Source: Tetrahymena elliotti 4EA (lineage: Eukaryota; Ciliophora; Oligohymenophorea; Hymenostomatida; Tetrahymenidae). Taken from it: a DNA stretch of 64,000 nucleotides. Each line of letters opens with the position of its first letter. The stretch's first letter is position 1. Under the pieces are notes generated by a model. That model worked only from the letters and a program-made list of their open reading frames with translations. It did no database searches and had not been told where the DNA came from. The position numbers were made by a program, and so were the translations under genes. The stretch lies in contig JH720325.1 in assembly GCA_000231825.2 (NCBI GenBank), positions 174,842-238,841 of the forward strand, read 5' to 3'. Shown here piece by piece: positions 12,381 to 23,975 of this stretch.

Positions 12381-15281
12381 TCACTCTTCTATGTTGCACA
12401 ATTTTATAGTTAGGTTCTTTTTATTACCTAATTTTATGAGTAAATTTTCTTCAACTAACATATTTAAGGCAGAGAGGATTTCTTATTCATCAATCTTGCT
12501 TAGTTAAACATTTTCTTTGTTTGCTAATAATTAACGTAAATCTTGGATATTCAAACCCTTTTTGAATTGACCTTGATTGGATTTGGTTAAGCCACGAATA
12601 GAGTTAGATAAATCAAAAACTCTTTACTTCTTTTGAGCAGAAATACCAGTAGCAAGCATATCCATATCAATGAGACCAGTTGTAGGATCAGTAGCAGCAC
12701 TTTAAGTAGCAACCTTCATTAATCTAATAGCTTCTTCTACATCTTCTACTAAAACTAAATCACTGAGTTTCATTTTAGCCAAAGCTTCAGAAATACGAAT
12801 TAAAGATTCAAGTTAACGAGTAGTTGAAGTAATAACCTTATTACTTAAACCAACCTTTCTCATGTCAACATAACCTTAAACAAGTCTGTCAGCAGCTTCT
12901 TTAGTAAGTTTAGGGTGAATTTCTTAACGAGCATAAGCAATATACTTGATAAGAGTATCTCTATCAATTATATCAATATCTGAGTAGCCATTTTAACCTT
13001 AGATAGCTCTTTGTTAGTTTGATATAGAAAAAAGCTTTAAGATATGGGAAGCTAATTAAATATCTTTTCTTTCATCATGATTGTCCAACAAAATGTAAAT
13101 TAAATCGAATCTAGAAAGCAAGGAAGGAGGTAAATTAATATTTTCAATAACGGATTTCTTTGGGTCATAACGAGAATCAATAGGGTTAGCACCAGCTAAA
13201 ATAGCAGTTCTTGTATTCAAAGTTGCTACGATGCCAGCCTTTGCAATTGAAATAGATTATTGTTCCATAGCTTCATGCAAAATAGTTCTATTTATTTTTA
13301 AATTATTTTTTATTAATTATTACAAACATTTTAATCAAAATTATTTTTTTGATTTATTTTAGAGGCTGTTTTTATACTTAAAAATTGCTCTTTTTTTAAT
13401 GTTTTTTCTTAAGCTTATGGATGCCTTTTAAATAAAGAAAATAAAAATAAAATACCTTGTGTTTTCATCCATCTTATCGAATTCATCAATACAGCAAATA
13501 CCAAGATCACTGAGAACAAGAGCACCACTTTCAAGTACAATTTCTTTTGTGTCAGGATCTCTGGTAACATAAGCTGTCAAACCAACAGCTGATGAACCTT
13601 TACCTGAAGTGTAAATACCTCTGGGAGCTAAATTGTGGACGTATTTAAGCATTTGGGATTTTGCAACGGAAGGATCACCTACTAATAAACAGTTAATTTC
13701 TGCTCTGGTTCTGCTATCTTTAGCATCATGGATGGTTTTAACGCTACCACCGAAAAGTTAACAGAGAATACCTTTTTTTACATCTACGTTTTCCCAAATA
13801 GAGGGAGCAACTGATCTAATAAGCTTATCATAAATATTTTCACTATCAGCTATTTCTTAAAGCTTTCTCTTGGTTTCTTCAGAATAGTGGATCTTTTCAT
13901 CTTATAATTTTTGCTTGCTAATAAGAGAATAAGAAACAACATCAATATAAGTGTTGTAAACTGATCTTAAGGTTCTTTTATTCTTATTCTTTCTAACACC
14001 TGCAGCTCTAAAAACACCAACAACTTCTACTCTGTCACCAGGCTTTACGTGATCAACTAAATGATTGTCATAAGCCATCAATGTAGCAGTCTAATTTGAT
14101 AAATTTGTTAAGATTTAACTTGACATTATATTTGAATAAATTTACTTGAGGAGTTTCACCTTCCTTGACATTTTCATTCAATTCTTAGATCTTAATGTAT
14201 TGCTTATCAGTAAAATGAGATAAATTGTGTTGGATCATGAAAGAGTTTTTAGTATGGCAGCTTTCGCAATCATTAGGTTCATCAACATGAGCTCTTTCAA
14301 GAGGTGAATAAACTAAATGACTACATCTAGTACACTTGAAAACAGCTACCTTCATTTCAGGATAGATATCTGAACATCTATTTTTTATTTTTAACATTTT
14401 TTTTTTTGCTATTTTACATTTTTTTGGCTCAATTTATTGGCACTAAACAAGAAAATATCTTTCAACATTTTGCATAAAAATTTCATATAAAGATCCAAAA
14501 GTGCTTCAAATTTTAATGGAGTGAGAGAAGCTAATTTATTTATTGTTTGGTTAAAACTTTATTTTAACTTTTTTTCTTGTTTTGAATCCTAAAATCAGAA
14601 TACATTCTTTTGGGTTTTATTTTTGTTGAATGAAAAAGAGAAAATGGAATAGAATGAATGATACCTGATGACAATACACTTAATGGAAACTAAACGGTTG
14701 ATGTCAATAGGACGTAAATCTCTAAGTTGAATGCTTTTACTAATGTTTACAACTGCAACTAAGACAGAGCTAGATTTTTCAACTTGATTTTCATTCTAAG
14801 CAAAACGTTCTCTGAAAATGCCTTGTGCTACTTTATCGAAAATTTGAATGACTTCAGCAGGGAAGAAAATAAGTTGGAAGTAAAGAGTCTTATCGAATTG
14901 TAAAAGGTGTTGGCCATCAAAAATTAATAAGTATTATTCGAGAGCAGCCATTTAATTGAATTTTTCAACATAAATGTTAACTTCACTGGCATTTTCATCG
15001 TGCATGTCATTTTCATCAGAAGGGACAGCCTTGAATTCCAACAAGAACTTTTCAAATTTGTTACTAACTTCCTAAGTGTTGATATTAGTACCCCAGTTAA
15101 TTTATCCAGTTTCACCAGAAATAGTGGCAGTTCCATCTTACATAGGAGATTGCATAAAAGAAGAAGGCTAAGTGAGGATTCTTTGAGATTAGTTTCCTGC
15201 TATACTTTGAGGTAAATGTCTACGTTGGACTGAAGCATTAGGAGTTTGCTTTCCTTGTTCAATAGAAGCAGATTAATTCAT
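12381..15281 (-). CDS. MCM4: MCM4, replicative helicase subunit
   Basis: Four exons, 15281-14665, 14377-14146, 14090-13456 and 13287-12381, close in frame to 796 residues. The N-terminal domain includes [19 protein letters not shown], then a zinc-binding module in exon 2 (FKCTRC ... [10 protein letters not shown]-x2-C/C-x2-C) and a DKQYIKIQELNE segment typical of MCM4. The AAA+ core has Walker A GDPSVAKS (421-428), [20 protein letters not shown], Walker [10 protein letters not shown], sensor 1 in [16 protein letters not shown], and the arginine finger in [11 protein letters not shown]. The C-terminus is a short winged-helix-like region ending KLCNIEE. MCM4 rather than MCM2/5/7 is indicated by the [12 protein letters not shown] zinc region and the [16 protein letters not shown] loop. 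It is part of the CMG helicase in the nucleus. The N-terminal tail (about 70 residues) is shorter than in animal MCM4. Confidence 0.95.
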
Positions 15282-16383
15282 GGTTGTTTGATTTTGTCTT
15301 TGTCTTATTAAATTAATGGTGTTTGGCTATTTTTTATATTGTTTTGTTTGTTAAAATGTTTTAGGTGCTTTTGCTTTGCTTTGCTATCTATTAATTTATT
15401 TTTATAAGATTGATTTTCAAAAAATGTGTCTTATTTTTTTCTTTTTGTTTAATTTTAATTAAAAAGTTTTTTATCAAGATACACAATATTCAAACATTTA
15501 TTTTTATAATTATTCATAAATGAACCACCCACATTATATTTTGCATACATTAACTAGCTAATAAATCCAACCAAAAGATATTTTTTTACCGCGGCATTAT
15601 CTAAAATTATTACTAATATTTAGCGCCGAACAATTTAAATATTTATTCAATCGCACCAAAAGACTAAACATAATTTTTATCTTTTTAAGTCAAAATAGTA
15701 TTTAAAAAATAAACGGATACATTAATCTATATATTCATTTTATACTTCCACTCTAATTATATCTTTTCATTCAATTTCTAATTTTTTTTTACAGTTAATT
15801 AATTTAAAGATTAATTTACTTGCTTTCTTTTAATTTTTCAATCTTAATTTCCCTTTACAAAATAATTATTTTTATACTAAAAATTAATAAATTAATTTAT
15901 TTGATTACTTCTCTCATTTCAATCAAAGTTAAAGATAAGATTTTTTTAAAATTAAAATTTTCCAAATATATATATACTTTCTAAATAAAAAAATATTATT
16001 TCATTTTCTAGTGTGTTGGAAGTTCATTCATTAAAATCACTTAAGAATTTATTTTTTTAATAAATTGTTAAAATAATCTTTATTCTAAAACTATTTAAAA
16101 CCAATTCAGAAAAATTAAAAATATTTCTTTTTATAAATTGACTTGATGATCATAATTTTTAAATTTTATAATACTTCTAAATTTTTAATAAACTAAATAT
16201 ATTTATTCATCTAATTTAAGAAGCTTTTTCTTTAAAAGGGTCATCTTAAAATAAACTCTTTTTATAATTCACTAAAAAGTTAAAAGTAAGAGAATTTATT
16301 AGCAAAAAAATGTTTATCCTTTTAATTTATATTTACATTTTTAAAATAAAATGCTTTATTTGGATTTTAAAAATGTTAATTTT
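15282..16383. other. Intergenic region 5' of MCM4, up to the 5S cluster
   Basis: About 1.1 kb, very AT-rich. The only GC-bearing patches are TTTACCGCGGC near 15586-15596 and TTAGCGCCGAA at 15620-15630. The 5S cluster starts at 16384. Confidence 0.55.
15620..15630 (-). promoter_or_regulatory. E2F-like element upstream of MCM4
   Basis: On the minus strand this reads TTCGGCGCTAA, one mismatch from TTTGGCGC, about 340 bp upstream of the MCM4 ATG. A second one-mismatch element, TTTACCGC, lies at 15586-15593. Suggestive only. Confidence 0.3.
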
Positions 16384-16502
16384 GTTGTCGGCCATACTAA
16401 GGTGAAAACACCGGATCCCATTCGAACTCCGAAGTTAAGCGCCTTAAGGCTGGGTTAGTACTAAGGTGGGGGACCGCTTGGGAAGTCCCAGTGTCGACAA
16501 CC
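16384..16502 (+). rRNA. 5S rRNA, copy 1
   Basis: 119 bases beginning GTTGTCGGCCATACTAAGG and ending GTGTCGACAACC. The ends pair (GTTGTCG with CGACAAC), giving the 5S helix I. The internal promoter region includes GAAGTTAAGCGCCTTAAGGC, and a T-run for Pol III termination follows directly. The sequence agrees with Tetrahymena 5S rRNA as I remember it. Confidence 0.97.
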
Positions 16503-16629
16503 TTTTTCATTTTTTTGGTAAACTTATTTTACTTATTTACTTAATATATCTAAATTAAAATTTTAGATAAGATTTTTTATCTTAAATTAGAAAATACATT
16601 ACTAATAGTTGTTTTAAATCATAAGTTTT

Positions 16630-16748
16630 GTTGTCGGCCATACTAAGGTGAAAACACCGGATCCCATTCGAACTCCGAAGTTAAGCGCCTTAAGGCTGGG
16701 TTAGTACTAAGGTGGGGGACCGCTTGGGAAGTCCCAGTGTCGACAACC
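16630..16748 (+). rRNA. 5S rRNA, copy 2
   Basis: 119 bases with the same sequence as copy 1, followed by a T-run terminator. The spacer after this copy (16749-16878) differs from the spacer after copies 1 and 3. Confidence 0.97.
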
Positions 16749-16878
16749 TTTTTTTATTTATATAGTAAATTGTTTTTATTTTTTTGTTTAAAAATGACTA
16801 AATATAAATAATTAATACTGACTTTACTTTTTAAACAAAAATTTGTATTATAAATTGTTATTTTTGGTTATTAATTTT

Positions 16879-16997
16879 GTTGTCGGCCATACTAAGGTGA
16901 AAACACCGGATCCCATTCGAACTCCGAAGTTAAGCGCCTTAAGGCTGGGTTAGTACTAAGGTGGGGGACCGCTTGGGAAGTCCCAGTGTCGACAACC
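16879..16997 (+). rRNA. 5S rRNA, copy 3
   Basis: The same 119-base gene. The gene plus its 127-bp downstream spacer is identical by eye to copy 1 plus its spacer. Confidence 0.97.
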
Positions 16998-17124
16998 TTT
17001 TTCATTTTTTTGGTAAACTTATTTTACTTATTTACTTAATATATCTAAATTAAAATTTTAGATAAGATTTTTTATCTTAAATTAGAAAATACATTACTAA
17101 TAGTTGTTTTAAATCATAAGTTTT

Positions 17125-17243
17125 GTTGTCGGCCATACTAAGGTGAAAACACCGGATCCCATTCGAACTCCGAAGTTAAGCGCCTTAAGGCTGGGTTAGT
17201 ACTAAGGTGGGGGACCGCTTGGGAAGTCCCAGTGTCGACAACC
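17125..17243 (+). rRNA. 5S rRNA, copy 4
   Basis: The same 119-base gene with a T-run terminator. It is the last copy before a 1.7-kb interruption that carries the dispersed repeat. Confidence 0.97.
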
Positions 17244-17920
17244 TTTTTATATTTTTAATATTATTATTTTTTTACTTAAGTTAGATACTTTAAATTCTTT
17301 TAATGATAAGAAAATAGATTGAATGATAAATTTTTTTGATGAAAAATTAATTAACTCTATAATGATTAATTTTAAAGTTGCTAATAGGAATTAATCAATC
17401 ATATCTATAAATGCTTCTTGAATAAAGAATAAAGTAATTAACCATAGCAACCAGTAGGAAGATAGTCATTGCTATCATAAGAAAAAAAGGAAAAGATTTA
17501 GAACTGCCATTTTTTACATAAATTCTGATTTTTAGTTTTAAATAATTTCATTTTCATAGATTTAATGATTTTGTGATTTAAATAATAAATTACATTTTAT
17601 ACAATACATAATAAATCTTATCTTAAATTAAATAATTTAATTCAAAATTTAATTAAATAGGCAAAAGAAATTTGATTAAGATATATAAATCCCAAATTTT
17701 TTTATTTAATTTAGTATAATAATTAAGTTTAAATTTATTGTAGTTTTTCATATAAAAATACTTTTAAATAAAAGAATGAATTAGAATATTTAGGTAATTT
17801 AAAAGTAAGTAATATCAATCATTTTATAAAAAGTAATCATAAAAATATAAGGACAAGTCTTTTTGCTTTTATTATTTTTGATCTCAATCTTTCTCTTCAC
17901 ATTTCACTAGTTAGGGTTCC
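17244..17920. other. AT-rich spacer after 5S copy 4
   Basis: No convincing gene. A short minus-strand reading frame at 17478-17395 would give a 27-residue hydrophobic peptide (MIAMTIFLLVAMVNYFIL...) ending in a positively charged tail. It could be the last exon of a small membrane protein but has no supporting homology. Confidence 0.35.
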
Positions 17921-18575
17921 ACTTTTGCAAAATCATAAAAATAAATACTGAATAAAAAAATATTTTAAAGAATGAGAAAAAAACAAATATTTGGATTAAA
18001 AAATAATATAAATAAAATTTAATGAATGAGTAAACCAGCCTAAATTAGTCAGCCATTAGCTCAAAAATTAAATTCTTCATCATTGATTCCAAAATGAATA
18101 ATTAATTAAACACTATTATTACTAGAGTCCAAGATTCAAAATTTAGAGGTTTGAGCATTTTGTTAAACCAGATCCTAATCCTTATGCACCCATGTCACCA
18201 ATATTGTTCGACCTTTTAAAAATAAATATTGAATAAACAAATATTTAAAAGAATGAGAAAAAAACAAAGGTTTGAATGAAAATGAAAGCAAAAAATAAAA
18301 ACTGATGAATGAGTAAGCCAAGCTAATATCATCAAGTAAACAAAGCTAAATTAGTCACTCAGTTACTCATAAATTAAAGACTTATTAATTCATTACAAAA
18401 TGTATAATTAATATTGAAACACTATTATTACTAGAATGCAAGAGTCAAAATTTAGAGATTAGATACTCAGATAAATATCAAGATTTAAGTAAGAAGTTAA
18501 ATTTGAGCTTATTATCTTGAAATAGATAAAAATTAAAACACGTTTATATCTCAAAAGAAAATGAAGTACATCAAT
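17920..18575. repeat. Two copies of a ~310-bp dispersed repeat inside the 5S cluster
   Basis: Two successive units share the landmarks AGAATGAGAAAAAAACAAA, AATGAATGAGTAA, CACTATTATTACTAGA, TCAAAATTTAGAG and ATCTCAAAAG...GAAGTAC with each other and with the long array at 33.0-35.4 kb. No ORF and no terminal inverted repeats were seen. The repeat separates 5S copies 4 and 5. Confidence 0.75.
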
Positions 18576-18948
18576 TAGTTTTGTAAAACATTTTTTGTTT
18601 TAGAGCAACATTTCTTTTATTTTTTTGATCAAAAATGAAATTAAAAACAAATGAATTAATTGATAATTAATATGAAAAATTAGAATAATTTTTTTAATAA
18701 AATATTGCAAAAATTTTATTTTTGTATAAAGATTTAAAAAATTAAATACCTGGATTCATATATATTAAGGAATTTTTCAAAATTTTTGGTCATGGATTGA
18801 ATATTAAAAATTATAAATAAAAAATTTGGGCCAAATTAAAGACTTAATTTCTTTGGAACACAAAAAACTAGATAGAGTATTTATTTTTATATTTTAAGAT
18901 TTGGAAAAATTATTTAAATATTAGTATTTGTATTGAATAATTAGTTTT

Positions 18949-19037
18949 GTTGTCGGCCATACTAAGGTGAAAACACCGGATCCCATTCGAACTCCGAAGT
19001 TAAGCGCCTTAAGGCTGGGTTAGTACTAAGGTGGGGG
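18949..19037 (+). rRNA. 5S rRNA, copy 5 (3' end lost in assembly gap)
   Basis: The first 89 bases match the other copies exactly, then the sequence enters the N run. The gene itself is probably complete; the truncation is an assembly effect. Confidence 0.93.
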
Positions 19038-19670
19038 NNNNNNNNNNNNNNNNNNNNNNNNNNNNNNNNNNNNNNNNNNNNNNNNNNNNNNNNNNNNNNN
19101 NNNNNNNNNNNNNNNNNNNNNNNNNNNNNNNNNNNNNNNNNNNNNNNNNNNNNNNNNNNNNNNNNNNNNNNNNNNNNNNNNNNNNNNNNNNNNNNNNNNN
19201 NNNNNNNNNNNNNNNNNNNNNNNNNNNNNNNNNNNNNNNNNNNNNNNNNNNNNNNNNNNNNNNNNNNNNNNNNNNNNNNNNNNNNNNNNNNNNNNNNNNN
19301 NNNNNNNNNNNNNNNNNNNNNNNNNNNNNNNNNNNNNNNNNNNNNNNNNNNNNNNNNNNNNNNNNNNNNNNNNNNNNNNNNNNNNNNNNNNNNNNNNNNN
19401 NNNNNNNNNNNNNNNNNNNNNNNNNNNNNNNNNNNNNNNNNNNNNNNNNNNNNNNNNNNNNNNNNNNNNNNNNNNNNNNNNNNNNNNNNNNNNNNNNNNN
19501 NNNNNNNNNNNNNNNNNNNNNNNNNNNNNNNNNNNNNNNNNNNNNNNNNNNNNNNNNNNNNNNNNNNNNNNNNNNNNNNNNNNNNNNNNNNNNNNNNNNN
19601 NNNNNNNNNNNNNNNNNNNNNNNNNNNNNNNNNNNNNNNNNNNNNNNNNNNNNNNNNNNNNNNNNNNNNN
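19038..19670. other. Assembly gap (633 N)
   Basis: A run of N with 5S sequence on both sides. The collapsed or unresolved 5S repeats are the likely reason for the gap. Confidence 0.98.
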
Positions 19671-19758
19671 ATCCCATTCGAACTCCGAAGTTAAGCGCCT
19701 TAAGGCTGGGTTAGTACTAAGGTGGGGGACCGCTTGGGAAGTCCCAGTGTCGACAACC
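19671..19758 (+). rRNA. 5S rRNA, last copy (5' end lost in assembly gap)
   Basis: The last 88 bases of the gene with its T-run terminator. The 5' end would lie at about 19640, inside the N run. The gap may hide one or two further 5S units. Confidence 0.93.
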
Positions 19759-20320
19759 TTTTTATGATAAATATAATCATTTTTAATGGAATATTGGTCT
19801 CACTTATTTTTTAATGCTTTACTATAATTTAAATTTTTAAGCATAGCGTCTTTACAAAAGCACATTCTACAAAAAATTTTGTTCAGATATTAAAGAGTAG
19901 CACTCAATTATTTCTGTAATTTAGGCATAGTAAAATTAATTTGTTTGAATTTAAGATATTTAATGTTAAAACTTCTTTTGAATTATTAATTTATCATTAA
20001 ATATTAATTTTAATGAATAATTATTTTACTTAAAAATGATGAAAATTTCAAATTTTAAGTAAGGAAATAAACTCAATTCAAAGAATTATGAATTAATTAA
20101 GGATTTATTATATTTTGTACCAAACAATAAGAGATATATTTTTCATAAATATTTGAGAAAAAAAGTTAGAAATGGGCAAACATAAATTATAAATGATCTT
20201 AAAAGATTTATTTATTGGTTGTTATTTGAATGGAATACTTAAATTACAATAAAAATAAATAATGATAAATTTATTTAGAGAAAGTAGATATATACTATAT
20301 GATTAAATAGAGTATGCTTT
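19759..20320. other. Intergenic region after the 5S cluster
   Basis: About 560 bp of AT-rich DNA. No gene was seen. Confidence 0.6.
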
Positions 20321-21904
20321 TCAAACTTCGTGAATAGTTTCAAGTTCAGTTTACTTTTGTTATATCATGTACTTTCTTTCTTCTGCAACAGATGATTTAT
20401 CCAAGACCATTTTTGCTGCTTATTGGGTAAGGAAAGAAGATTTGCGTAACATAGTTTCGATAATAACATCTGAATTTCTTTTCATAGGAGCAAAACTAGA
20501 TCTCTTCTTGAAATCTCTAGATAATCTAGCTGCCTTAATGTCAGCATTTTCATCTTCTAAAGTCTTGAATCCAGTAGCAACAAAGAGGAGTAAGAGGGTA
20601 ATAACACCAATACCGCAAAAAATGTTAATTCCATTGGTTTCCATATAATATCTGTAGAAAGGAAGGAGAGTACTTAAAACAATAGAAACAACATTAGCAA
20701 TATTAAAAACGAGCTAGTTGAATTGGTAAGGAAGGATGAATGGTAATAAAGTCAAAAGAGTAGGGAATGCGCATCTTGTAGAGAGCTTTGTGGCAAGAAT
20801 GGGAATAAGTTAGAAAGCAAAACTGGTAACAGGGACAAAGAAAGCAACAGTTTGTAAAACACCAATAATCAAAATGTTATTCAACAAAAGACGTAAGGGG
20901 TCAAAGTGAGTGAGGAGATAGAATGTGATAAAGCTACCACCGAAATCGAATAAAATAGAAAGCATAACGTTGTTTTAAATATTTCCACCCAAAGTGTTGA
21001 ATGCAATGAAAGGAGTTGAATAACTTAATTAGAATGTAGACCAAGAAAGAATGTAAATAATTGCATTTTTCATGTACTTCTTATTGCTTTTCATTACTTT
21101 GAATTTTTGAATTAAATCATCAATAAAGTTTTTCTATTGCTCTTTTGCTTCTACATTATCATCTTTGGGAGCTGAGGTTTTCTTGGTGAAAGGGGCTTGA
21201 ATAGGATCAATTTCAGCAGGAGGAGATTTTAATAAGAAAAAGCAGATACTAAGGATGAAAACAGTTGCGCCACTAAAGTAAGCAACATGGTCAACCCAAT
21301 TACCATTCATTTGGGCAAATAAGATAAACATTAAAGCACCTCCAGTCCATGCAATGTTAATCATATTGACTGATTTCTCTTTTATTGCTGTAGTATACAT
21401 ATCATTAGCATAGGCGAAAATTTGAGAATAGATGTAGGAATAAACAAAATTCCAGACAAAGATGACAAACATAATATAAGTAAGACTGCCCTTGATGAAC
21501 GAGACAGAGAAAAGAAGGAAACCTTCAACAAACATCATAATAAATAGAATCATTGTTTTCTTACTTTTAGGAATTTCAGTTAAGACGGCTATAACGAAAG
21601 CAGCGACTTCTCCTACAAAACCTAGAGACATAATTGATGCTTCAACTAATCTCTTTTCACATACAAGGCCATAATCCATACTGATACTTTCCATACCCTA
21701 TTTATTGACAAATTCAAATTCATAGTTGTTATCGCAAATCTATTATTCAGTGCAGCTCTACCAAACTCCATCAATGTTGCAAGATAAGTCTGTTCTGTAA
21801 TACAAGAAAGGGATAGCATTAAATACAGGAGCTTAAAATGAATAGATCAAGCATAAGCAGATGAACTGCAGCTCCATCTTAAAAGGAGTATCACTAAAAA
21901 TCAT
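20321..21904 (-). CDS. MFS transporter, SLC22-like, paralog A
   Basis: A single exon of 527 residues from ATG 21904 to TGA 20323-20321. After an initial span (FICLCLIYSFQAPVFNAIPF) comes a Cys-rich extracellular loop with SCNIDGVWQSC, ICDNNYEFEFVNKQG and SMDYGLVCEKRL. This resembles the large first loop ending W-x-LVC of organic cation/anion transporters. About eleven further hydrophobic spans follow, with the inter-span motif EIPKSKK in the place of the MFS loop 2-3 signature, and a central cytosolic loop at about 255-300. The C-terminal tail has RLSRDFKKRSSF and IIETMLRKSSF and ends TELETIHEV. Membrane transport is expected but the substrate is unknown. It is first of four same-strand paralogs and intron-less, unlike paralog B. 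Confidence 0.82.
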
Positions 21905-23975
21905 TTCTTAAAAGTATTTGTTTTCTACCTATTTATTTATTAAATTATTTATTTGCTTTTTTGATTGATAGTAAAGTTTTTATTTTTTGCTTCTATCTTT
22001 AAAAAACCTTTTTTATGCCTAAGTAAGTATAATACTATTTATTAAATTTTTTTGATTTTAGATATGACAAATTTTTTGCTATTAAATAAAATTATATTGA
22101 TTTTAATACTCACAGTCGAATCTTCAATCATTTATATATTCATATTACATTCAATCAAAAATTAATTAAAAGATAGATAAATAAATAATTAGATTCATTC
22201 ACTCTTTGTCAAGTAAAAAGAGTGTGTATAATATTCAACTAAAAAAACCAGCTTTTATTTATTACTCTGCATAATTTCATATTTTTTAATAGCAAATTCT
22301 TGAACTATGCAATATATAATATCATATTTGCTCATCCTTTTCTTATTGCGAAACGACAAAATTAAAAATGATGAATTAATACTATTTTTTACAATCATGA
22401 CCAAGGGCTTAAGTTGTCTTAACTATGGTATTTTTAATCGACCAAACCTAATTTTCTTATTTCTTGATGTCAGTGATAAAAGTAGTCGTTTAACTTAGCT
22501 ATCTTTGAAATTTTCCTATTTTTAAAGTGCTCCATTTTAATTTATAAAACTAAATAAGTACTGATCTAAATTTAAATCTTGGAGTTCGTCAAGAAAAAAC
22601 AATTATTTAATTTTTGTTAAAATTTCATAAATTGGGAAAGACTTTTTTGTTGATAGAAAATACTTCATTTTTCTCTTTCTAAGCTTTTATTTTAGCTTAC
22701 AAGACAAAATTCTATTCTTTCTAATTTTAAACTAGCTAAATTATCAAGTTGAATTACATCTGAAACAATTGACTATTTAAGTGTAAATTATATAAAAAGG
22801 TATTGAATTAATTAACTAAAATGCTTAGTCTTTATATTTATTTGAGTAACTTGTAAACATCTTAAGCAGATACTATAAAGATATTTTGTATGTGAAAGAA
22901 ATTTTGTCAAAAATAATTTAGATTTAATAGAAAATTCTAAATGATATCTGGTTTTATCAACGTACTTTAAAGGTAAGCAAGCACCTTTCTTAAAAATAAT
23001 CTTAAAATGCTATATATATTTAAAATGGAATTAATTAGATTGAAATTTAAAAATGTTAAGCTAATTTTCCTTTAAATTTTAGAATAAGAAAATTGTGTTT
23101 TTATTTAAAAGTGATTTTTTAAAGAATAAATTTCTTTAAAATGGTATTGTATCAGCAACTATTTCAATATTTTTTATTTCATGAGTCATAATTATCATCT
23201 ATTTAATAATATTTATTTAATATAATCTGTTATACATTTTTACTTAGTTCTACTTTCTTCTATTTTATCAAAAACCAATCACTTTTTTATGAGAAAATTT
23301 AATGGAAAAAATATTGATGACAAAATTAATTAAATTTTATCAATTTTTCAAATTAATTATGTATTATTTTATAATCCTTAATTTTGTTCAATCTATTTCA
23401 AATTCTTCCAATTGTTTAATTTATCATATTTTTTTGATTATCATAAGAACTAGACTTGTAAAATATTTAAATATTGTATCAAAATAAAACAATTCTTTCA
23501 TAATTACAAATATTTTAAGACAATCAATTCAAATGGATTTCAAGTAAGTAGAAGTAGAAATCAATGAATAAATTACCAATTATTAAATTAAATAAGTCTT
23601 AACTTTATTGTATAAAAGAATAAATCATAATATTTCTAATTTTTTTTTGAAATTAATCAAAAACTTTTTTGAAATCTTATTTTTTATTAATTAGTAAAAA
23701 TAAATTAATATACTTCCATATCGTAAAAGAAGCTGTATTTAGAACTCCTACTTCTAGTATCAATTTGGGCATTTTAGAAATCAATCTTTTACTTAAAATA
23801 ATTTATTTGTTTTTTAAATAAATTCAAATAAAATTTTAGTTTTTTCAATTTAAGTAATTTAAATGGATTTTAAAAAGATTAAGTAATATTTTTAATTTAT
23901 TTATTTCTTCTAAAAGATTAAATTGAAATAATAAAATTTCTACAATAAAATATATTTTTTATAATAAATAGCTTA
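21905..23975. other. Intergenic region between MFS paralogs A and B
   Basis: About 2.1 kb. A plus-strand frame at 22307-22564 (85 codons with TAA/TAG as Gln, starting MQYIISYLLILFLL) is the only ATG-initiated candidate. It has no recognisable motif and may be chance. The rest is AT-rich with no supported gene. Confidence 0.45.

Larger units (their letters stand above)
16384..17124 (+). repeat. Tandem 5S units with a duplicated 246-bp gene-plus-spacer
   Basis: Units 16384-16629 and 16879-17124 (gene plus 127-bp spacer) look identical, while the unit between them has a different spacer. This is an A-B-A' arrangement caused by recent duplication, unequal exchange or an assembly artefact. Confidence 0.85.

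Noticed and set aside
15000..15215. Plus-strand ORF opposite MCM4 exon 1
   Set aside because: Antisense shadow of the MCM4 N-terminal coding region.
22307..22564. ATG-initiated 85-codon frame between MFS paralogs A and B
   Set aside because: Only TGA is a stop here, so frames of this length are expected by chance. No domain or splice support, so it is mentioned only within the intergenic entry.
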